Shown: positions 1 through 8,944, numbered from the stretch's first letter. The stretch: 64,000 nt of DNA from Pyxidicoccus parkwaysis (GCF_017301735.1 NZ_CP071090.1:6500001-6564000), one strand, 5' to 3'. Made by a program: numbers and translations. Notes: generated by a model from the letters alone, not told the origin.

Positions 1-600
1 GGCGGCGGCGAGGAGCGCAGCTTCAACCAACGGCTGTTTGCTCCCCTGATACTCACCCACCAGGCGAACGAGGGTGAGCATCAGCACCAGCACGGGGATG
101 GTGGTGAAGAGGACGTAGCCCTCGATGAGCCGGTGGCCCAGCCGCTCGCGGAGCTGCGCGACGGGCGAGGACGTGGAGGGACGGAACTGCTCGAAGAGGA
201 GGTACTCCACCTGCGCGACGATGCCGCCGCCGAGCAGCCAGTACCCGACGCCGAGCTTCACGTGGCTGAAGAACGGGAAGTGGCGGTAGAGGAAGAGGTG
301 CAGCGTGAAGGCCGCGAAGCCCATCACCACCCAGGTGCCCACGGAGAGCAGATGGGCATGGCGAGCCGGAGTGCGGCTTCCATCCGGCTCGGGAGCGAAG
401 CGTAGCACCGCTTCTCGCAAGACGATGTGGACCACCGAGAGCCCGAGGACTGTTTGCAGCAACACCCGGGGCGACAGCGAGCAGATGTAGACGCAGACGA
501 GCCGCGCATAGAGATACGTGAACGCGCCCACCAGGAGCGTGCCTCCGTGCAGCGCGAGGCGGACCTTGAGCGGGAACCGGGTGGCGAAGGAAGTCGTCAT
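1..600 (-). CDS. Membrane sensor protein, N-terminal part (runs off the window)
   Basis: The frame is open from an ATG at 600 to the left edge, giving 200 residues and no stop. It begins MTTSFATRF and holds about five or six hydrophobic segments: around residues 15-38, 42-62, 85-106, 115-137 and 160-185. Short loops separate them. This is the layout of a membrane input module placed in front of a cytoplasmic output domain such as a cyclase, histidine kinase or GGDEF, but the output domain lies outside the window and cannot be named. No clear ribosome site precedes the ATG. It is divergent from the Imm11-like gene at 724. Alternative: a purely integral membrane protein. Confidence 0.6.
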   Translation of the reverse strand, partial: MTTSFATRFPLKVRLALHGGTLLVGAFTYLYARLVCVYICSLSPRVLLQTVLGLSVVHIVLREAVLRFAPEPDGSRTPARHAHLLSVGTWVVMGFAAFTLHLFLYRHFPFFSHVKLGVGYWLLGGGIVAQVEYLLFEQFRPSTSSPVAQLRERLGHRLIEGYVLFTTIPVLVLMLTLVRLVGEYQGSKQPLVEAALLAAA

Positions 601-723
601 GACGTGCTGGCCCCGGGACTCTAGGCCATCTATCGCCAGGGCGCTCAGCGAGGGCGCGCACTGAAGCGAGGGCGGCGACTCCAGCGAGCGAGCGGGCTGC
701 CGCTCAGGCAAGATGGGAGGAAG

Positions 724-1290
724 GTGCGCTACTTCAACCTCGAACAGAACCTCCACGTCCCGGGCTGCTGGTATCCAGACGAGCCCACGGATCTCCAGGG
801 CCAGGAGATAGAAGACGTCTGGCAATTCTCCGAGGGTCGTCCCCTGGAGCTTCGAGAGCCTCTTCGCATCCCTCTCTATACCCCCGGTCGAGCGGTTGAC
901 TTCGCCACGACGGCGGTGGGCTCCACGCCCATCATCCACAAGAAAGTCGCCTCCGTGTTCGCGGAGCTGACACCCGACGGCGTGCAGCTCTTTCCCGTGG
1001 AGGTCGAAGGTCAGCCCGAGCCGTACTTCATCCTCAACGTCACCCGGATGGTGAAGTGCATCGACGAGGCCGCTTGTGAGGAGGTCACGTACTGGGAGCC
1101 GGAGGATGGACAGCCGGAGAAGGTGGGGACCTATCGCAACGTTCGAGGGCTCCGCATCGACAAGTCCAGGCCAGGTGACTCGAAGGTCTTCCGCCCCTGG
1201 GGTTGGGAGATGGTCATCATCGTCTCCGAGGACATCAAGGACGCCCTGGAGCGCACGGGGGCCACGGGCATGAAGTTCACCGAGGTGTAG
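724..1290 (+). CDS. Imm11 (DUF1629)-like protein, possible immunity protein
   Basis: The product is 188 residues, soluble, with no signal peptide. The central part (ELTPDGVQLFPVEVEG, then YFILNV, then a conserved aspartate in KCIDEA) follows the Imm11/DUF1629 pattern, a family found as immunity proteins of polymorphic toxins and in many orphan copies in myxobacteria. The GTG start is preceded by GGGAGG at 715-720, a strong but closely spaced ribosome site. No toxin gene lies next to it: the left neighbour is a membrane sensor and the right one a phosphatase. An immunity role is therefore inferred from family only; it may be an orphan or have another function. Confidence 0.6.
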   Translation: MRYFNLEQNLHVPGCWYPDEPTDLQGQEIEDVWQFSEGRPLELREPLRIPLYTPGRAVDFATTAVGSTPIIHKKVASVFAELTPDGVQLFPVEVEGQPEPYFILNVTRMVKCIDEAACEEVTYWEPEDGQPEKVGTYRNVRGLRIDKSRPGDSKVFRPWGWEMVIIVSEDIKDALERTGATGMKFTEV

Positions 1291-1343
1291 CCCGCACGGA
1301 AGAACAGCATCCACGGGGTGGAACGGCGATGCGGGAGCCTCCT

Positions 1344-2246
1344 ATGCTCCGCGCCGTGCGCCCTGCTCCCATCGCCGCCGTGGTGGCCGTCCTGCTGGCC
1401 TTCGCACCCCTGTCCGTCGCCTCCGCGCAGGAGGACTCGCCCAGGCTCCATGAGCTTCGCTTCGACTGGACCCGCGATGCCATCATCACTGGCACCGGAG
1501 GCATCCTCTGGATTTCCAGCGAGGCCTTCTTCAAGGACGACCTGGCGCCCGCGCACTGCCGCTGGTGTGACCGCGCGCCAGATGGCACCGACACCCTCAA
1601 CCGCCTGGACCGCTGGGGCCGAGGGCTCGCCGGCAGCACCGAGCAGTCCCGCAAGCGCGCCGACACCTGGAGCAACATCCTCGGCTTCGCCGTCATGCCC
1701 GCCAGCGTCCTCGGCATCCAGTACGCCGTGGGCCACGGCTCCGGCATGCCCGACCGCTTCTTCGGCCAGGACGCCACCATCATCCTCGAGAGCGCGGTGC
1801 TCGCGTCCGTGGCCAACCAGACGGTGAAGTTCATCGTCGGCCGCGAGCGCCCCTTCGTCCACCAGCTCCCCGAGGACCAGAAGGGCCTCACCGCGCACCC
1901 CAACGACAACAACCTCTCCTTCTACAGCGGCCACACCAACCTCGCCTTCTCCCTGGTGGTGTCCGCGGGCACCGTGGCCGCGCTGCGCGGCTATGAGCAC
2001 CAGGAGTGGATCTGGGCCGTGGGCATTCCGCTCGCCACCTCCGTGGGCCTGCTGCGCATGGGCGCCGACAAGCACTACCTCACCGATGTCGCCACCGGTG
2101 CCCTGCTCGGCTCCGCGTTCGGCGTCGCCGTCCCCCTGTTGATGCATGGCCGCACCGGTGAGACCACCAGCCCCAACAAGGCATCGAGCGTGCGGATGAT
2201 GCCCATGGCCGGCGCGCACATGGCGGGCATCTCGGGGCGCTTCTGA
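1344..2246 (+). CDS. Exported PAP2-family phosphatase
   Basis: The protein is 300 residues. It starts with a signal-peptide-like segment (hydrophobic residues 10-27, ending in ASAQ) and carries the three PAP2 acid-phosphatase motifs: K162 to RP169-170, SFYSGHTN at 192-199 with H197, and R238 with H244 and D248. Such enzymes remove phosphate from lipid phosphates or undecaprenyl pyrophosphate at the outer face of the inner membrane, or in the periplasm. I chose the ATG at 1344 because GGGAG lies six bases upstream; an in-frame ATG at 1329 is the alternative. The TGA overlaps the ATG of the next gene (2246), so the two are probably translated together. Confidence 0.85.
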   Translation: MLRAVRPAPIAAVVAVLLAFAPLSVASAQEDSPRLHELRFDWTRDAIITGTGGILWISSEAFFKDDLAPAHCRWCDRAPDGTDTLNRLDRWGRGLAGSTEQSRKRADTWSNILGFAVMPASVLGIQYAVGHGSGMPDRFFGQDATIILESAVLASVANQTVKFIVGRERPFVHQLPEDQKGLTAHPNDNNLSFYSGHTNLAFSLVVSAGTVAALRGYEHQEWIWAVGIPLATSVGLLRMGADKHYLTDVATGALLGSAFGVAVPLLMHGRTGETTSPNKASSVRMMPMAGAHMAGISGRF

Positions 2247-3466
2247 TGAGCGCCCTCGGACACGGAGCGCTCCGCTCCTCGCTGCTGGCGCTGGCCCTCC
2301 TCGCCGGCTGCGGCACGAACCGGCCCGCGCCATCCCGCCCGCCCCTCGTGGCCCCGGCGCCCGCGCGCACCGCGCCCGCGCTCTGGGGGCCACTCGCTCC
2401 GGGCAACCATGACGTGGGCCTGCGCGTCATGGCCGTCCCCCCCGGCAAGGACGCGGCGGACTCCCGCCCGCTCCAGCTCACCGTCTGGTATCCCGCGCGC
2501 GGCGTGGCCTCCACCTCGCGCCTGCACTACCGCGACTACGTGGGCCTCACCGGCTCCGAACAGCAGCCCGAGTCCTCGGAGGACGCCGATGTCTCCAGGG
2601 CCGCGGTGACGCGCTACCAGAAGCTCGTGACGGACATGGGGCTGCCCACGACAGCCGTGTCGGCGTGGTTGAACGCGGACGTCCTCGCGGCGCGCGGCGC
2701 GGCTCCGGCACCGGGCCGCTTCCCGCTGGTGCTCGTGGCACAGGGGCGCTTCCATTCCGCGCACCATCAGGCCGTGCTGGCCGAGTACCTCGCGAGCCAC
2801 GGCTACATCGTGGCCACCACGCCCTTCCCCGCGCACCTCGCGCCACCGTCGGAGAACGAGGACGTCCTCGCCATCGCGCGGGGCCAGGCCAGGGACATCG
2901 CGCGCGCGCTCGACGCCATCAAGGCAGACACGCACGTGGACGCCTCGCGCATCGCGCTCGTGGGGCACAGCTTCGGAGCCCGCTCCGCGCTCCTCTTCGC
3001 GCGCGAGCACCCCGAGACTTCCGCGCTGGTCAGCCTCGACGGCGGCATCGCCAACCGCCAGGGCAAGGAGTGGCTTGCCGGCCTCACCGGCTTCCGTCCG
3101 GAGGACTTCCGCGTGCCGCTGCTCCACCTCTACCAGCAGGGCGACGCGACGGTGGTGCCCGACTTCGACCTCGTGCGCTCCCTGCACGGCGCGGACCGGT
3201 GGCTCGTGCGAATCACGGGGCTCAGACACTTCGACTTCACCAGCATCGGCGCCGCCACCACCGTGGCTCCCGAGCTCGCGCCCGGAGGCAAGGCCACGAG
3301 CACGTCGCGAGGCTGGGCCGCCAGTGCCAACGACACGCTCCGCTTCCTGAACGCGCAGTTGCGACAGCAGACGCAGGAGCTCGACTCGCTCACGACGCTG
3401 ACGGACAGCTCCAGCAGCACCTCGCCCGTGGTCACCGTGACGCACTGGCGACCGGGCCAGCCCTGA
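2246..3466 (+). CDS. Alpha/beta-hydrolase lipoprotein (PAF-acetylhydrolase/dienelactone-hydrolase type)
   Basis: The protein is 406 residues with a lipoprotein signal: hydrophobic residues 12-20, lipobox LAGC, Cys22. The fold is shown by the nucleophile elbow GHSFG (Ser242). Likely partners are Asp265 in SLDGG and His328 in LRHFD, although the Asp could also be one near residue 306. The layout, with a long N-terminal strand region containing WYPA, resembles the platelet-activating-factor acetylhydrolase and dienelactone hydrolase families. It probably acts on esters at the envelope. The start overlaps the phosphatase stop by one base. It converges on the phosphoesterase gene with only seven bases between the stops. 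Substrate unknown. Confidence 0.8.
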   Translation: MSALGHGALRSSLLALALLAGCGTNRPAPSRPPLVAPAPARTAPALWGPLAPGNHDVGLRVMAVPPGKDAADSRPLQLTVWYPARGVASTSRLHYRDYVGLTGSEQQPESSEDADVSRAAVTRYQKLVTDMGLPTTAVSAWLNADVLAARGAAPAPGRFPLVLVAQGRFHSAHHQAVLAEYLASHGYIVATTPFPAHLAPPSENEDVLAIARGQARDIARALDAIKADTHVDASRIALVGHSFGARSALLFAREHPETSALVSLDGGIANRQGKEWLAGLTGFRPEDFRVPLLHLYQQGDATVVPDFDLVRSLHGADRWLVRITGLRHFDFTSIGAATTVAPELAPGGKATSTSRGWAASANDTLRFLNAQLRQQTQELDSLTTLTDSSSSTSPVVTVTHWRPGQP

Positions 3467-3473
3467 GCGTGAC

Positions 3474-4427
3474 TCAGTAACCTGCTTCCGCCGGAGCGCC
3501 CTCGCCGTCCGCCACCTGCGGCGGCAGCGAGGACAAGTCCCACCGCTGTCCCGCCTCCCACGACACGGCGCCGGACGTGCCCCAGCCCGCGCGCATCGCC
3601 TCGCGCCCCTCGTACTCCAGCCAGAAGACGGACTCCTGCGCCCGCGCCGCCTGGTCCAGACAGGCGATGCGCGTGGCCGGCCGTCCCGTGCCCTCCAGCG
3701 TCACCGCGAAGGCCTTGTGCGAGTGGCCGCACAGCACCCACTTCGGCAGCACCGTGTCCACCAGCCGCCGCGTCACCGGATTGCCAATCCAATACGAGGG
3801 CAGCGGCCGGGGCGGAGAGGGATTCTCCTCGCGCGCCCGCTGGACGATGCCCCGCGGCCACTCGTGCACCAGCAGCAGGTCCACGTCGCGCAGCGCGGCC
3901 ACCTGCTCCACCTCCGCCGTGCGGAAGTAGCCGGCCTGCTTCATCGTGTCCTGCGTGGTGGGCCGCTTCAGCGGCTGCTCGATGAAGCGCGGCGCGTGGA
4001 TGCCGGACAGGTACGCCACCCGCAGCCCGAGCAGCTCGCGCAGCCCCGCGCGGCCCAGGTAGCAGACGCCCGGGGCCAGCTCGCCGCCGCCCTGCAAGTC
4101 ATGCAGCGCCTCGAAGTCCTCGTTGTTGCCGCCGATGAAGTACAGCGGCCGCTTCACGCGGCGCACCCCGTCCGCGTACTCCGCGAACTCCGCCGGCATG
4201 GTGCGCTTGGCCGCCTTGCGCCGGTGGTCATCCGCGCGGCGGAAGGCTTCCACGTCCCCCACCGCCAGCACCAGGTCCACGCGCCGGCCGCGCGACTCCT
4301 CCAGCGCGTCCAGCCACGTCTCCACGCGGTGGAAGCGCCCGTGGATGTCACCCAGGGCGGCGACGAGAAGGGGTTCCGGCATCTCGGGCCGAAAGGCTGC
4401 ACTCGCCTCCCCGCCCTGTCGAGTCAT
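3474..4427 (-). CDS. Calcineurin-like metallophosphoesterase
   Basis: The product is 317 residues and cytoplasmic, with the metal-binding motifs GDIHG (26-30), GDVE (57-60) and GGNNED (99-104), then LVHEWP and CGHSHKAF toward the C-terminus. These are the five signature blocks of the metallophosphoesterase superfamily. The motif spacing and the NNED block resemble the Dbr1/CWF19-type and YfcE-like members, so the substrate could be a nucleotide or nucleic acid. An internal Met16 (base 4382) is an equally good start, since the motif set begins only ten residues after it and neither start has a clear ribosome site. A terminator hairpin separates it from the upstream lipoprotein gene, so it may have its own promoter. 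Confidence 0.8.
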   Translation of the reverse strand: MTRQGGEASAAFRPEMPEPLLVAALGDIHGRFHRVETWLDALEESRGRRVDLVLAVGDVEAFRRADDHRRKAAKRTMPAEFAEYADGVRRVKRPLYFIGGNNEDFEALHDLQGGGELAPGVCYLGRAGLRELLGLRVAYLSGIHAPRFIEQPLKRPTTQDTMKQAGYFRTAEVEQVAALRDVDLLLVHEWPRGIVQRAREENPSPPRPLPSYWIGNPVTRRLVDTVLPKWVLCGHSHKAFAVTLEGTGRPATRIACLDQAARAQESVFWLEYEGREAMRAGWGTSGAVSWEAGQRWDLSSLPPQVADGEGAPAEAGY

Positions 4428-4511
4428 CTTTGTGACGTGGGGGTCAATGGCTGACAGATAGCCATGCCCACCACCGGGCGGTCCGTCCTGACACGGGCTG
4501 AAGAAATGACA

Positions 4512-4543
4512 GGGGCGCCCCCACCGTCGGGTGGGAGCGCCCC
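4512..4543 (-). terminator. Strong hairpin, likely terminator of the VWA lipoprotein gene
   Basis: A near-perfect stem of 14 positions (GGGGCGC, one mismatch, then CCCACC paired with GGGTGG and GCGCCCC) closes a GTCG loop. On the minus strand it lies just after the stop at 4566 and is followed by TGTCATTTCTTC, a weak U-rich tail. Confidence 0.65.
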
Positions 4544-4565
4544 GAAAGACTGCGCGCCGCGGTGG

Positions 4566-7502
4566 TTAGTTGCAGCCCAGCGGGTACGTCACCTCAATCA
4601 TGGCGCCGGGCGCGGGGGCCGCGTCGCGGTCGAAGAGGATGGAGTTGCTGTCCGCCTCGTAGTGCCAGCCGTCCGTCACCTGGACGCCGTCCACCTCGAC
4701 GACGATGCGCGCCGGGTCCGCCGGCTCCTCGGTCAACCGGAAGCGGCGGTTGGGACCGAAGGCGCTGTTGGACAGCTTCTCCAGGGACGCGGCCCAGTTC
4801 GGCGTGCAGATGCTCTCCACCGCGCCATTCGTGGCCTGCGCGAGCTGGATGTAGCGGCTGCCGGAGCTGCTCGACGTGGGGCAGGTGCCCAGGTCCATGG
4901 GGCCGACGATGGCGTTGATGCTCAGCTTCGTCTTGTCGTTGCCCTTCAGCGCCAGGAAGTACGTCTCGTAGAAGGACACCGGCTGCGAGCTGAAGTCCTC
5001 CTCGTCCGACAGGAAGATGATGGCCAGCTTCGCCTCCTCGCGCAGGAAGCCTGCGTTGCCGTCGTTGGCCTGAGGGGTGCGCGGGTCGTCCGCCTTGTAG
5101 ATGAGCGGGTCCGACAGCGCGCGGTACGCCGCGTCCAGGCCCTGCTCGTTCCAATGGCACACACCCACCCGGGTGTTGTTGGCGAAAACAGTCGCCGCGT
5201 TGGGCGTGGCCGGGGTGATGATGCGAGGCCGCGAGCCATCCACCGGGAAGAGGCGGCCATTCTCACCGCCCTGCGCGCCACCCGGGCACTCGGACCAGCC
5301 GCCCGGAGACGGGTCCAGGCCCGTGGTGGTGACGCCGATGCGGTAGTCCACCGCCGCCTGGTTCGCCGCGCTCAGGAAGGAAGCGAAGTTCTGCCCCAGG
5401 CTCTGCTGCTCCTCCATCATGGAACCGGAGTTATCCACCACGAAGAGCACGTCCACCTTCGCCTCGGACTCCTGGAAGAAGCGGTCCGTCTGCTCCGCCT
5501 TCGTCACGCCGCGGCCCACGAGGCCCGCCGTGTACTCGGCTCCGTCATTCAGGGTGAAGCGCAGCGTGGCCGCGTCGTCACCGTCATCCTCCGGTGTGTA
5601 GCTGGCGGTGAGGTGCACGCGGCCGCCGCGCGGAATCTCGTAGGGGAAGGCCTGGTCGCTCGTCACGTGGAACTCGCCGCCCACCTGCTCCAACGCCATG
5701 CCCGCCACCGTCACCGGGCCGAGGCAGTCGTTGATGGCGAGCAGCTCGCGGGTGCGCGGCCCGCAGGACAGCTTGGTGATTCCGAAGTCCGCCGTGGTGG
5801 GCTGCACCGCGAAGCAGCCCTTCACACCCTCGCCGGTGAGGTTCGCCAGCGGGTGGCCCCCGTTCACCCACGCCTCGGCCATGCCGGAGAAGGGCCCTTC
5901 CGCGTCCGGCTTGAAGCTCACCACCAGCGTCGCCTTCTTCCCCGGCTCCAGCACGCCGTTCTGCACCGGCAGCGAGGTGAAGACGGAGTCCGAGCCCGCC
6001 GCCAGCTGCATGGACGCCAGGTAGCACGCCTCCGTGCCGGTGTTGCGCACCGACACGCCCAGCGCCACGGACGCGCCCACCGGCACCTTCCCGAAGTGGA
6101 GCTCCGGCGGCATCTCGTACTTGCAGGGCTTGAAGACGCGGCCCTCGCCCGCCAGCGACACGGCCTCCGTGGAGGCGGTGGAGTTGGTGCGCACCGTCAC
6201 CGCGAGCTGCCCGGCGCTGGCCGTCAGCAGGCCCGCGCGAGGGCTGAAGGTGACGCCCACCTTCACCGTCTCACCCGCCGGCACGGTGATGCTCGCGGGC
6301 GCCTGGGCCAGGGTGAAGAAGCCGCCTTGGAGCGTGTCGAGCTGCAGGTTGCTCACCAGCACGCTCTCCCGGCAGCGGTTGATGACCTCCGCCTCGCGCG
6401 TGGCCGTCATGCCTTCCGCCACCACGCCGAAGTCAATCTTGCGCGGCAGCACCGTGACGCAGGACGTACCGCCCTCGCCCGTCAGCGACACCTTGGGACC
6501 CGGCGCGGTGGAGCCCTGCTCGCGCACGCCCACCTCCACGCGGCCGTCGCGCACGCGCCCCAGCGCCACCGGCGTGAAGGCCACGCGCAGCTCCACCGCA
6601 GCGCCCGCGGCCAGCAGGCCGTTGGGAAGCTGCGGCTCGCTCACCACCTTGAAGACGCCGCCCGGGTTGTCCAGCAGTTGCACCCCCGAGAAGCTCAAGG
6701 CCTGCGTGCCCTGGTTGCGCACCGTGATGGACTGCTCCGCGGTGGCCCCCAGCGCCACGCGCCCGAAGTCCACGCGCAGCGGCGTCACCTCCAGCTTGGA
6801 GGCCACGCCCATGCCGTGCAGCGGAATCACCGCCGGCTCGCAGCCCTCGCACACCACCACGTGCAGCGCGCCCTCCGCCGAGCCCAGGCGCTTGGGCGCG
6901 AAGGCCACCTGCACCACGCGCTCCTCGCCCGCCGCCAGCGTGTCGGACTGCCCCGCCCCGGCGGAGAACTGGTCCGCGTCCGTGCCTTGAATGGACAGCG
7001 CCAGCGGGCTCTCCACGTCGGAGGGATTGCGCACCGTCACCTCGCGCATCTCCACCATGCCCATGGCCACGTTGCCGAAGTCGAGCGCCGTCTCCGGCAC
7101 CTCGACGAAGGCCTTCACGCCGCGGCCATTGACGGGGACCTGCCCGCCGTCGTCCGCGTCGGTGATGATGTCCACCATGCCCTGCACCACGCCCTCCACC
7201 TGGGGCGTGAAGTGGATTTCAATCTCCTGCTCGGCACCGGCGGAGAGGACGAAGGGCTCGAAGGGCGGCACCTCCACGTTGGGCACGCTGGAGGTGGCGC
7301 CCTCCACGCGGTACGAGGCGCGACCGCCGTTGGCAATCTTCAGCTTGAAGCTCTTGGTACGTCCCAGCGCCGCGGGGCCGAATTCAATCGTCTCCGGGCG
7401 GACCACGAAGGCGCTCTTCGCTTTCTGGGGCGATGGCCGCTCACAACCCACGCCCAACACCAACGCCGCCGCCACCCACGCCACCCACAGCGCCCTTCGC
7501 AT
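4566..7502 (-). CDS. Large lipoprotein with six HYDIN-type Ig repeats and a VWA domain
   Basis: The protein is 978 residues. The N-terminus is a lipoprotein signal (LGVGC, Cys20). Six repeats of about 100 residues follow, each opening with a pattern like DFGxVxxGxxxxxxVxVxN (IEFGPAALG, LDFGNVAMG, VDFGRVALG, IDFGVVAEG, LHFGKVPVG, ADFGITKLS). This is the choice-of-anchor-D/ASPM-SPD2-HYDIN immunoglobulin fold. A von Willebrand A domain follows with the metal site DNSGSM at 690-695. The last 80 residues form a separate beta-rich domain ending PLGCN. It is probably a surface adhesion or scaffold protein. It is monocistronic: a hairpin follows it and 281 bases with a palindrome precede it. Confidence 0.85.
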   Translation of the reverse strand: MRRALWVAWVAAALVLGVGCERPSPQKAKSAFVVRPETIEFGPAALGRTKSFKLKIANGGRASYRVEGATSSVPNVEVPPFEPFVLSAGAEQEIEIHFTPQVEGVVQGMVDIITDADDGGQVPVNGRGVKAFVEVPETALDFGNVAMGMVEMREVTVRNPSDVESPLALSIQGTDADQFSAGAGQSDTLAAGEERVVQVAFAPKRLGSAEGALHVVVCEGCEPAVIPLHGMGVASKLEVTPLRVDFGRVALGATAEQSITVRNQGTQALSFSGVQLLDNPGGVFKVVSEPQLPNGLLAAGAAVELRVAFTPVALGRVRDGRVEVGVREQGSTAPGPKVSLTGEGGTSCVTVLPRKIDFGVVAEGMTATREAEVINRCRESVLVSNLQLDTLQGGFFTLAQAPASITVPAGETVKVGVTFSPRAGLLTASAGQLAVTVRTNSTASTEAVSLAGEGRVFKPCKYEMPPELHFGKVPVGASVALGVSVRNTGTEACYLASMQLAAGSDSVFTSLPVQNGVLEPGKKATLVVSFKPDAEGPFSGMAEAWVNGGHPLANLTGEGVKGCFAVQPTTADFGITKLSCGPRTRELLAINDCLGPVTVAGMALEQVGGEFHVTSDQAFPYEIPRGGRVHLTASYTPEDDGDDAATLRFTLNDGAEYTAGLVGRGVTKAEQTDRFFQESEAKVDVLFVVDNSGSMMEEQQSLGQNFASFLSAANQAAVDYRIGVTTTGLDPSPGGWSECPGGAQGGENGRLFPVDGSRPRIITPATPNAATVFANNTRVGVCHWNEQGLDAAYRALSDPLIYKADDPRTPQANDGNAGFLREEAKLAIIFLSDEEDFSSQPVSFYETYFLALKGNDKTKLSINAIVGPMDLGTCPTSSSSGSRYIQLAQATNGAVESICTPNWAASLEKLSNSAFGPNRRFRLTEEPADPARIVVEVDGVQVTDGWHYEADSNSILFDRDAAPAPGAMIEVTYPLGCN

Positions 7503-7612
7503 AACGACCTCCCACCACGCCCCGGGTCTTCGAATTCGACGTGCCGCGGTGATCCACGGCTCCGGCGGTGGGCCCTCTGCAACCCGGGTGCCCGCGTGTC
7601 ATGAGGGGAAGA

Positions 7613-7628
7613 CGTCGGCATGCCGACG
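7613..7628. promoter_or_regulatory. 16-bp perfect palindrome, candidate operator
   Basis: CGTCGGCATGCCGACG is fully self-complementary with no spacer. It sits 111 bases upstream of the VWA lipoprotein start (7502) in the 281-base gap between that gene and the stop of the EamA transporter gene. I saw no gene in this gap. The site could bind a dimeric regulator, but no regulator is identifiable here. Confidence 0.35.
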
Positions 7629-7783
7629 CGGCAAACCTCTGGCCACGCTGGGAATGGGCGTGCTTCGCGCGTGGAAGGACGTTTCCCATTCGGGCTGAAG
7701 GACTGGAGTTATTTCAGGAAGCGCCGGTACCACACCGACGAATCCGACGGACGGGAGGGGCTGGCGAGTTCAGCAGGCGACGC

Positions 7784-8692
7784 TCATGCCGCCGGCCGTG
7801 ACGGCGACGCGGGCGCGAGCATGCGCCCCACCACGCCGGTGCCCCACAGCACACCGCCCACGCAGATGAGCGCGCCGGTGATCGCCAGCGGCGACACCGG
7901 CTCGCCGAGCAGCAGCGCGCCCATCACCCATGAGAAGGCCGGCGTGAGCTGCGTGGCCACGCCGCCCGCCACCGCGGTGACATAGCCAAAGGCATACGTG
8001 AAGGTCATCTGCGCCGCGACGGACGTCAGCCCCACGCCGAGCAGCGGCAGCACCACGTCCCACCCCAGCGGCCGCCAGTCCTGAATCGCGAAGGGCAGGC
8101 TGAAGAGCAGGCCGAAGAGACAGAAGGAGAAGAAGACGGTGGCCGAGTCCGTGTCGTGCCGCAGCGCGCGCACCACCACCACCGCCGCGCCGCCCAGCAC
8201 CGCCGAGCCCATGCCCGCCCACGCGCCCAGGCCCATGGACAGCGACGCGCCCCCGTCCATGGTGCTCCACATCACCAGGCCCGCGCCCAGCGTGGTGAGC
8301 GCGAGCCCGGCCAGCAGCGGCCCGGTGACGCGCTCGCGCAGGAAGAGCCAGCCGATGATGGCCGCGTAGATGGGCCAGCACGCGTTGAGCAGCACCGCCG
8401 GGCCCACCGTCATCCGGTCGATGGCGATGAAGTACAGGTAGACGGCCGAGCCGCCGAAGATGCCTCGCAGCGCCCACAACGACAGCCGTCCGTAGCGAGG
8501 CCTGCGCCCCAGCGCCGGGAAGTAGATGGCGAGGAAGACCAGCCCGATGAGGAAGCGGCCGGACGCCACCTGTCCGGGAGACAGGCGGCCCGCCAGCAGC
8601 CGCGTGCACAGCGCCATCACCGCGAACAAGAAGCTCGAGAAGACGAGCAGGGGAATGCCGCGGTAGCGCTCCGGTAGGTTCCAGCGATTCAT
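7784..8692 (-). CDS. EamA/DMT-family transporter
   Basis: The product is 302 residues with about ten hydrophobic helices arranged as two similar halves, the EamA (DMT/RhaT) architecture of metabolite exporters. The second half begins near residue 150, after a short charged stretch (RALRHDTDS). The ATG at 8692 gives MNRWNLPERYRG, with a short cytoplasmic lead before the first helix. The frame stays open upstream to 8842, but that stretch is rich in Arg and crosses the GCCTGTCTG repeats, so I exclude it. The substrate cannot be told from sequence; S-adenosylmethionine, amino acids and drugs are known for the family. It is divergent from uvrA. Confidence 0.85.
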   Translation of the reverse strand: MNRWNLPERYRGIPLLVFSSFLFAVMALCTRLLAGRLSPGQVASGRFLIGLVFLAIYFPALGRRPRYGRLSLWALRGIFGGSAVYLYFIAIDRMTVGPAVLLNACWPIYAAIIGWLFLRERVTGPLLAGLALTTLGAGLVMWSTMDGGASLSMGLGAWAGMGSAVLGGAAVVVVRALRHDTDSATVFFSFCLFGLLFSLPFAIQDWRPLGWDVVLPLLGVGLTSVAAQMTFTYAFGYVTAVAGGVATQLTPAFSWVMGALLLGEPVSPLAITGALICVGGVLWGTGVVGRMLAPASPSRPAA

Positions 8693-8744
8693 GCGCGGGC
8701 GCACGCTACAGGGAAACCGAGGTGGCACGAGAGCCACCCTGCCC

Positions 8745-8833
8745 GCCTGTCTGTCGTGCGTAAACACACGCCGGCCCGTCGTAGCCAGAGCGCACGCCTG
8801 TCTGTCGCGCGTCAGGCGCACGCCTGTCTGGCG
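8745..8833. repeat. Triplicated GCCTGTCTG element in the EamA-uvrA divergent region
   Basis: Three direct copies of GCCTGTCTGTCG or GCCTGTCTGGCG occur at 8745-8756, 8796-8807 and 8822-8833. The last two lie in a longer direct repeat, GCGCACGCCTGTCTG, at 8790-8804 and 8816-8830 (26 bases start to start). They lie between the divergent starts at 8692 and 8945, where operators for either gene would be expected. Confidence 0.5.
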
Positions 8834-8944
8834 ACCTGCCACATGTGGGATGTGCGTTGAAACCTGGAGCGTTGGCCGTCATCCACTCCTCCCGTGCGAG
8901 TTTCCTCGCACCGGAACACCCTTTCAGTGTAAAGCGCCGCCACC

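Noticed and set aside
4464..7604. Very long open frame on the plus strand opposite the VWA lipoprotein gene.
   Set aside because: It is Arg/Ala/His-rich and has no domain. GC-rich third codon positions remove stops on the opposite strand; the minus-strand frame shows a lipobox, repeats and DNSGSM.
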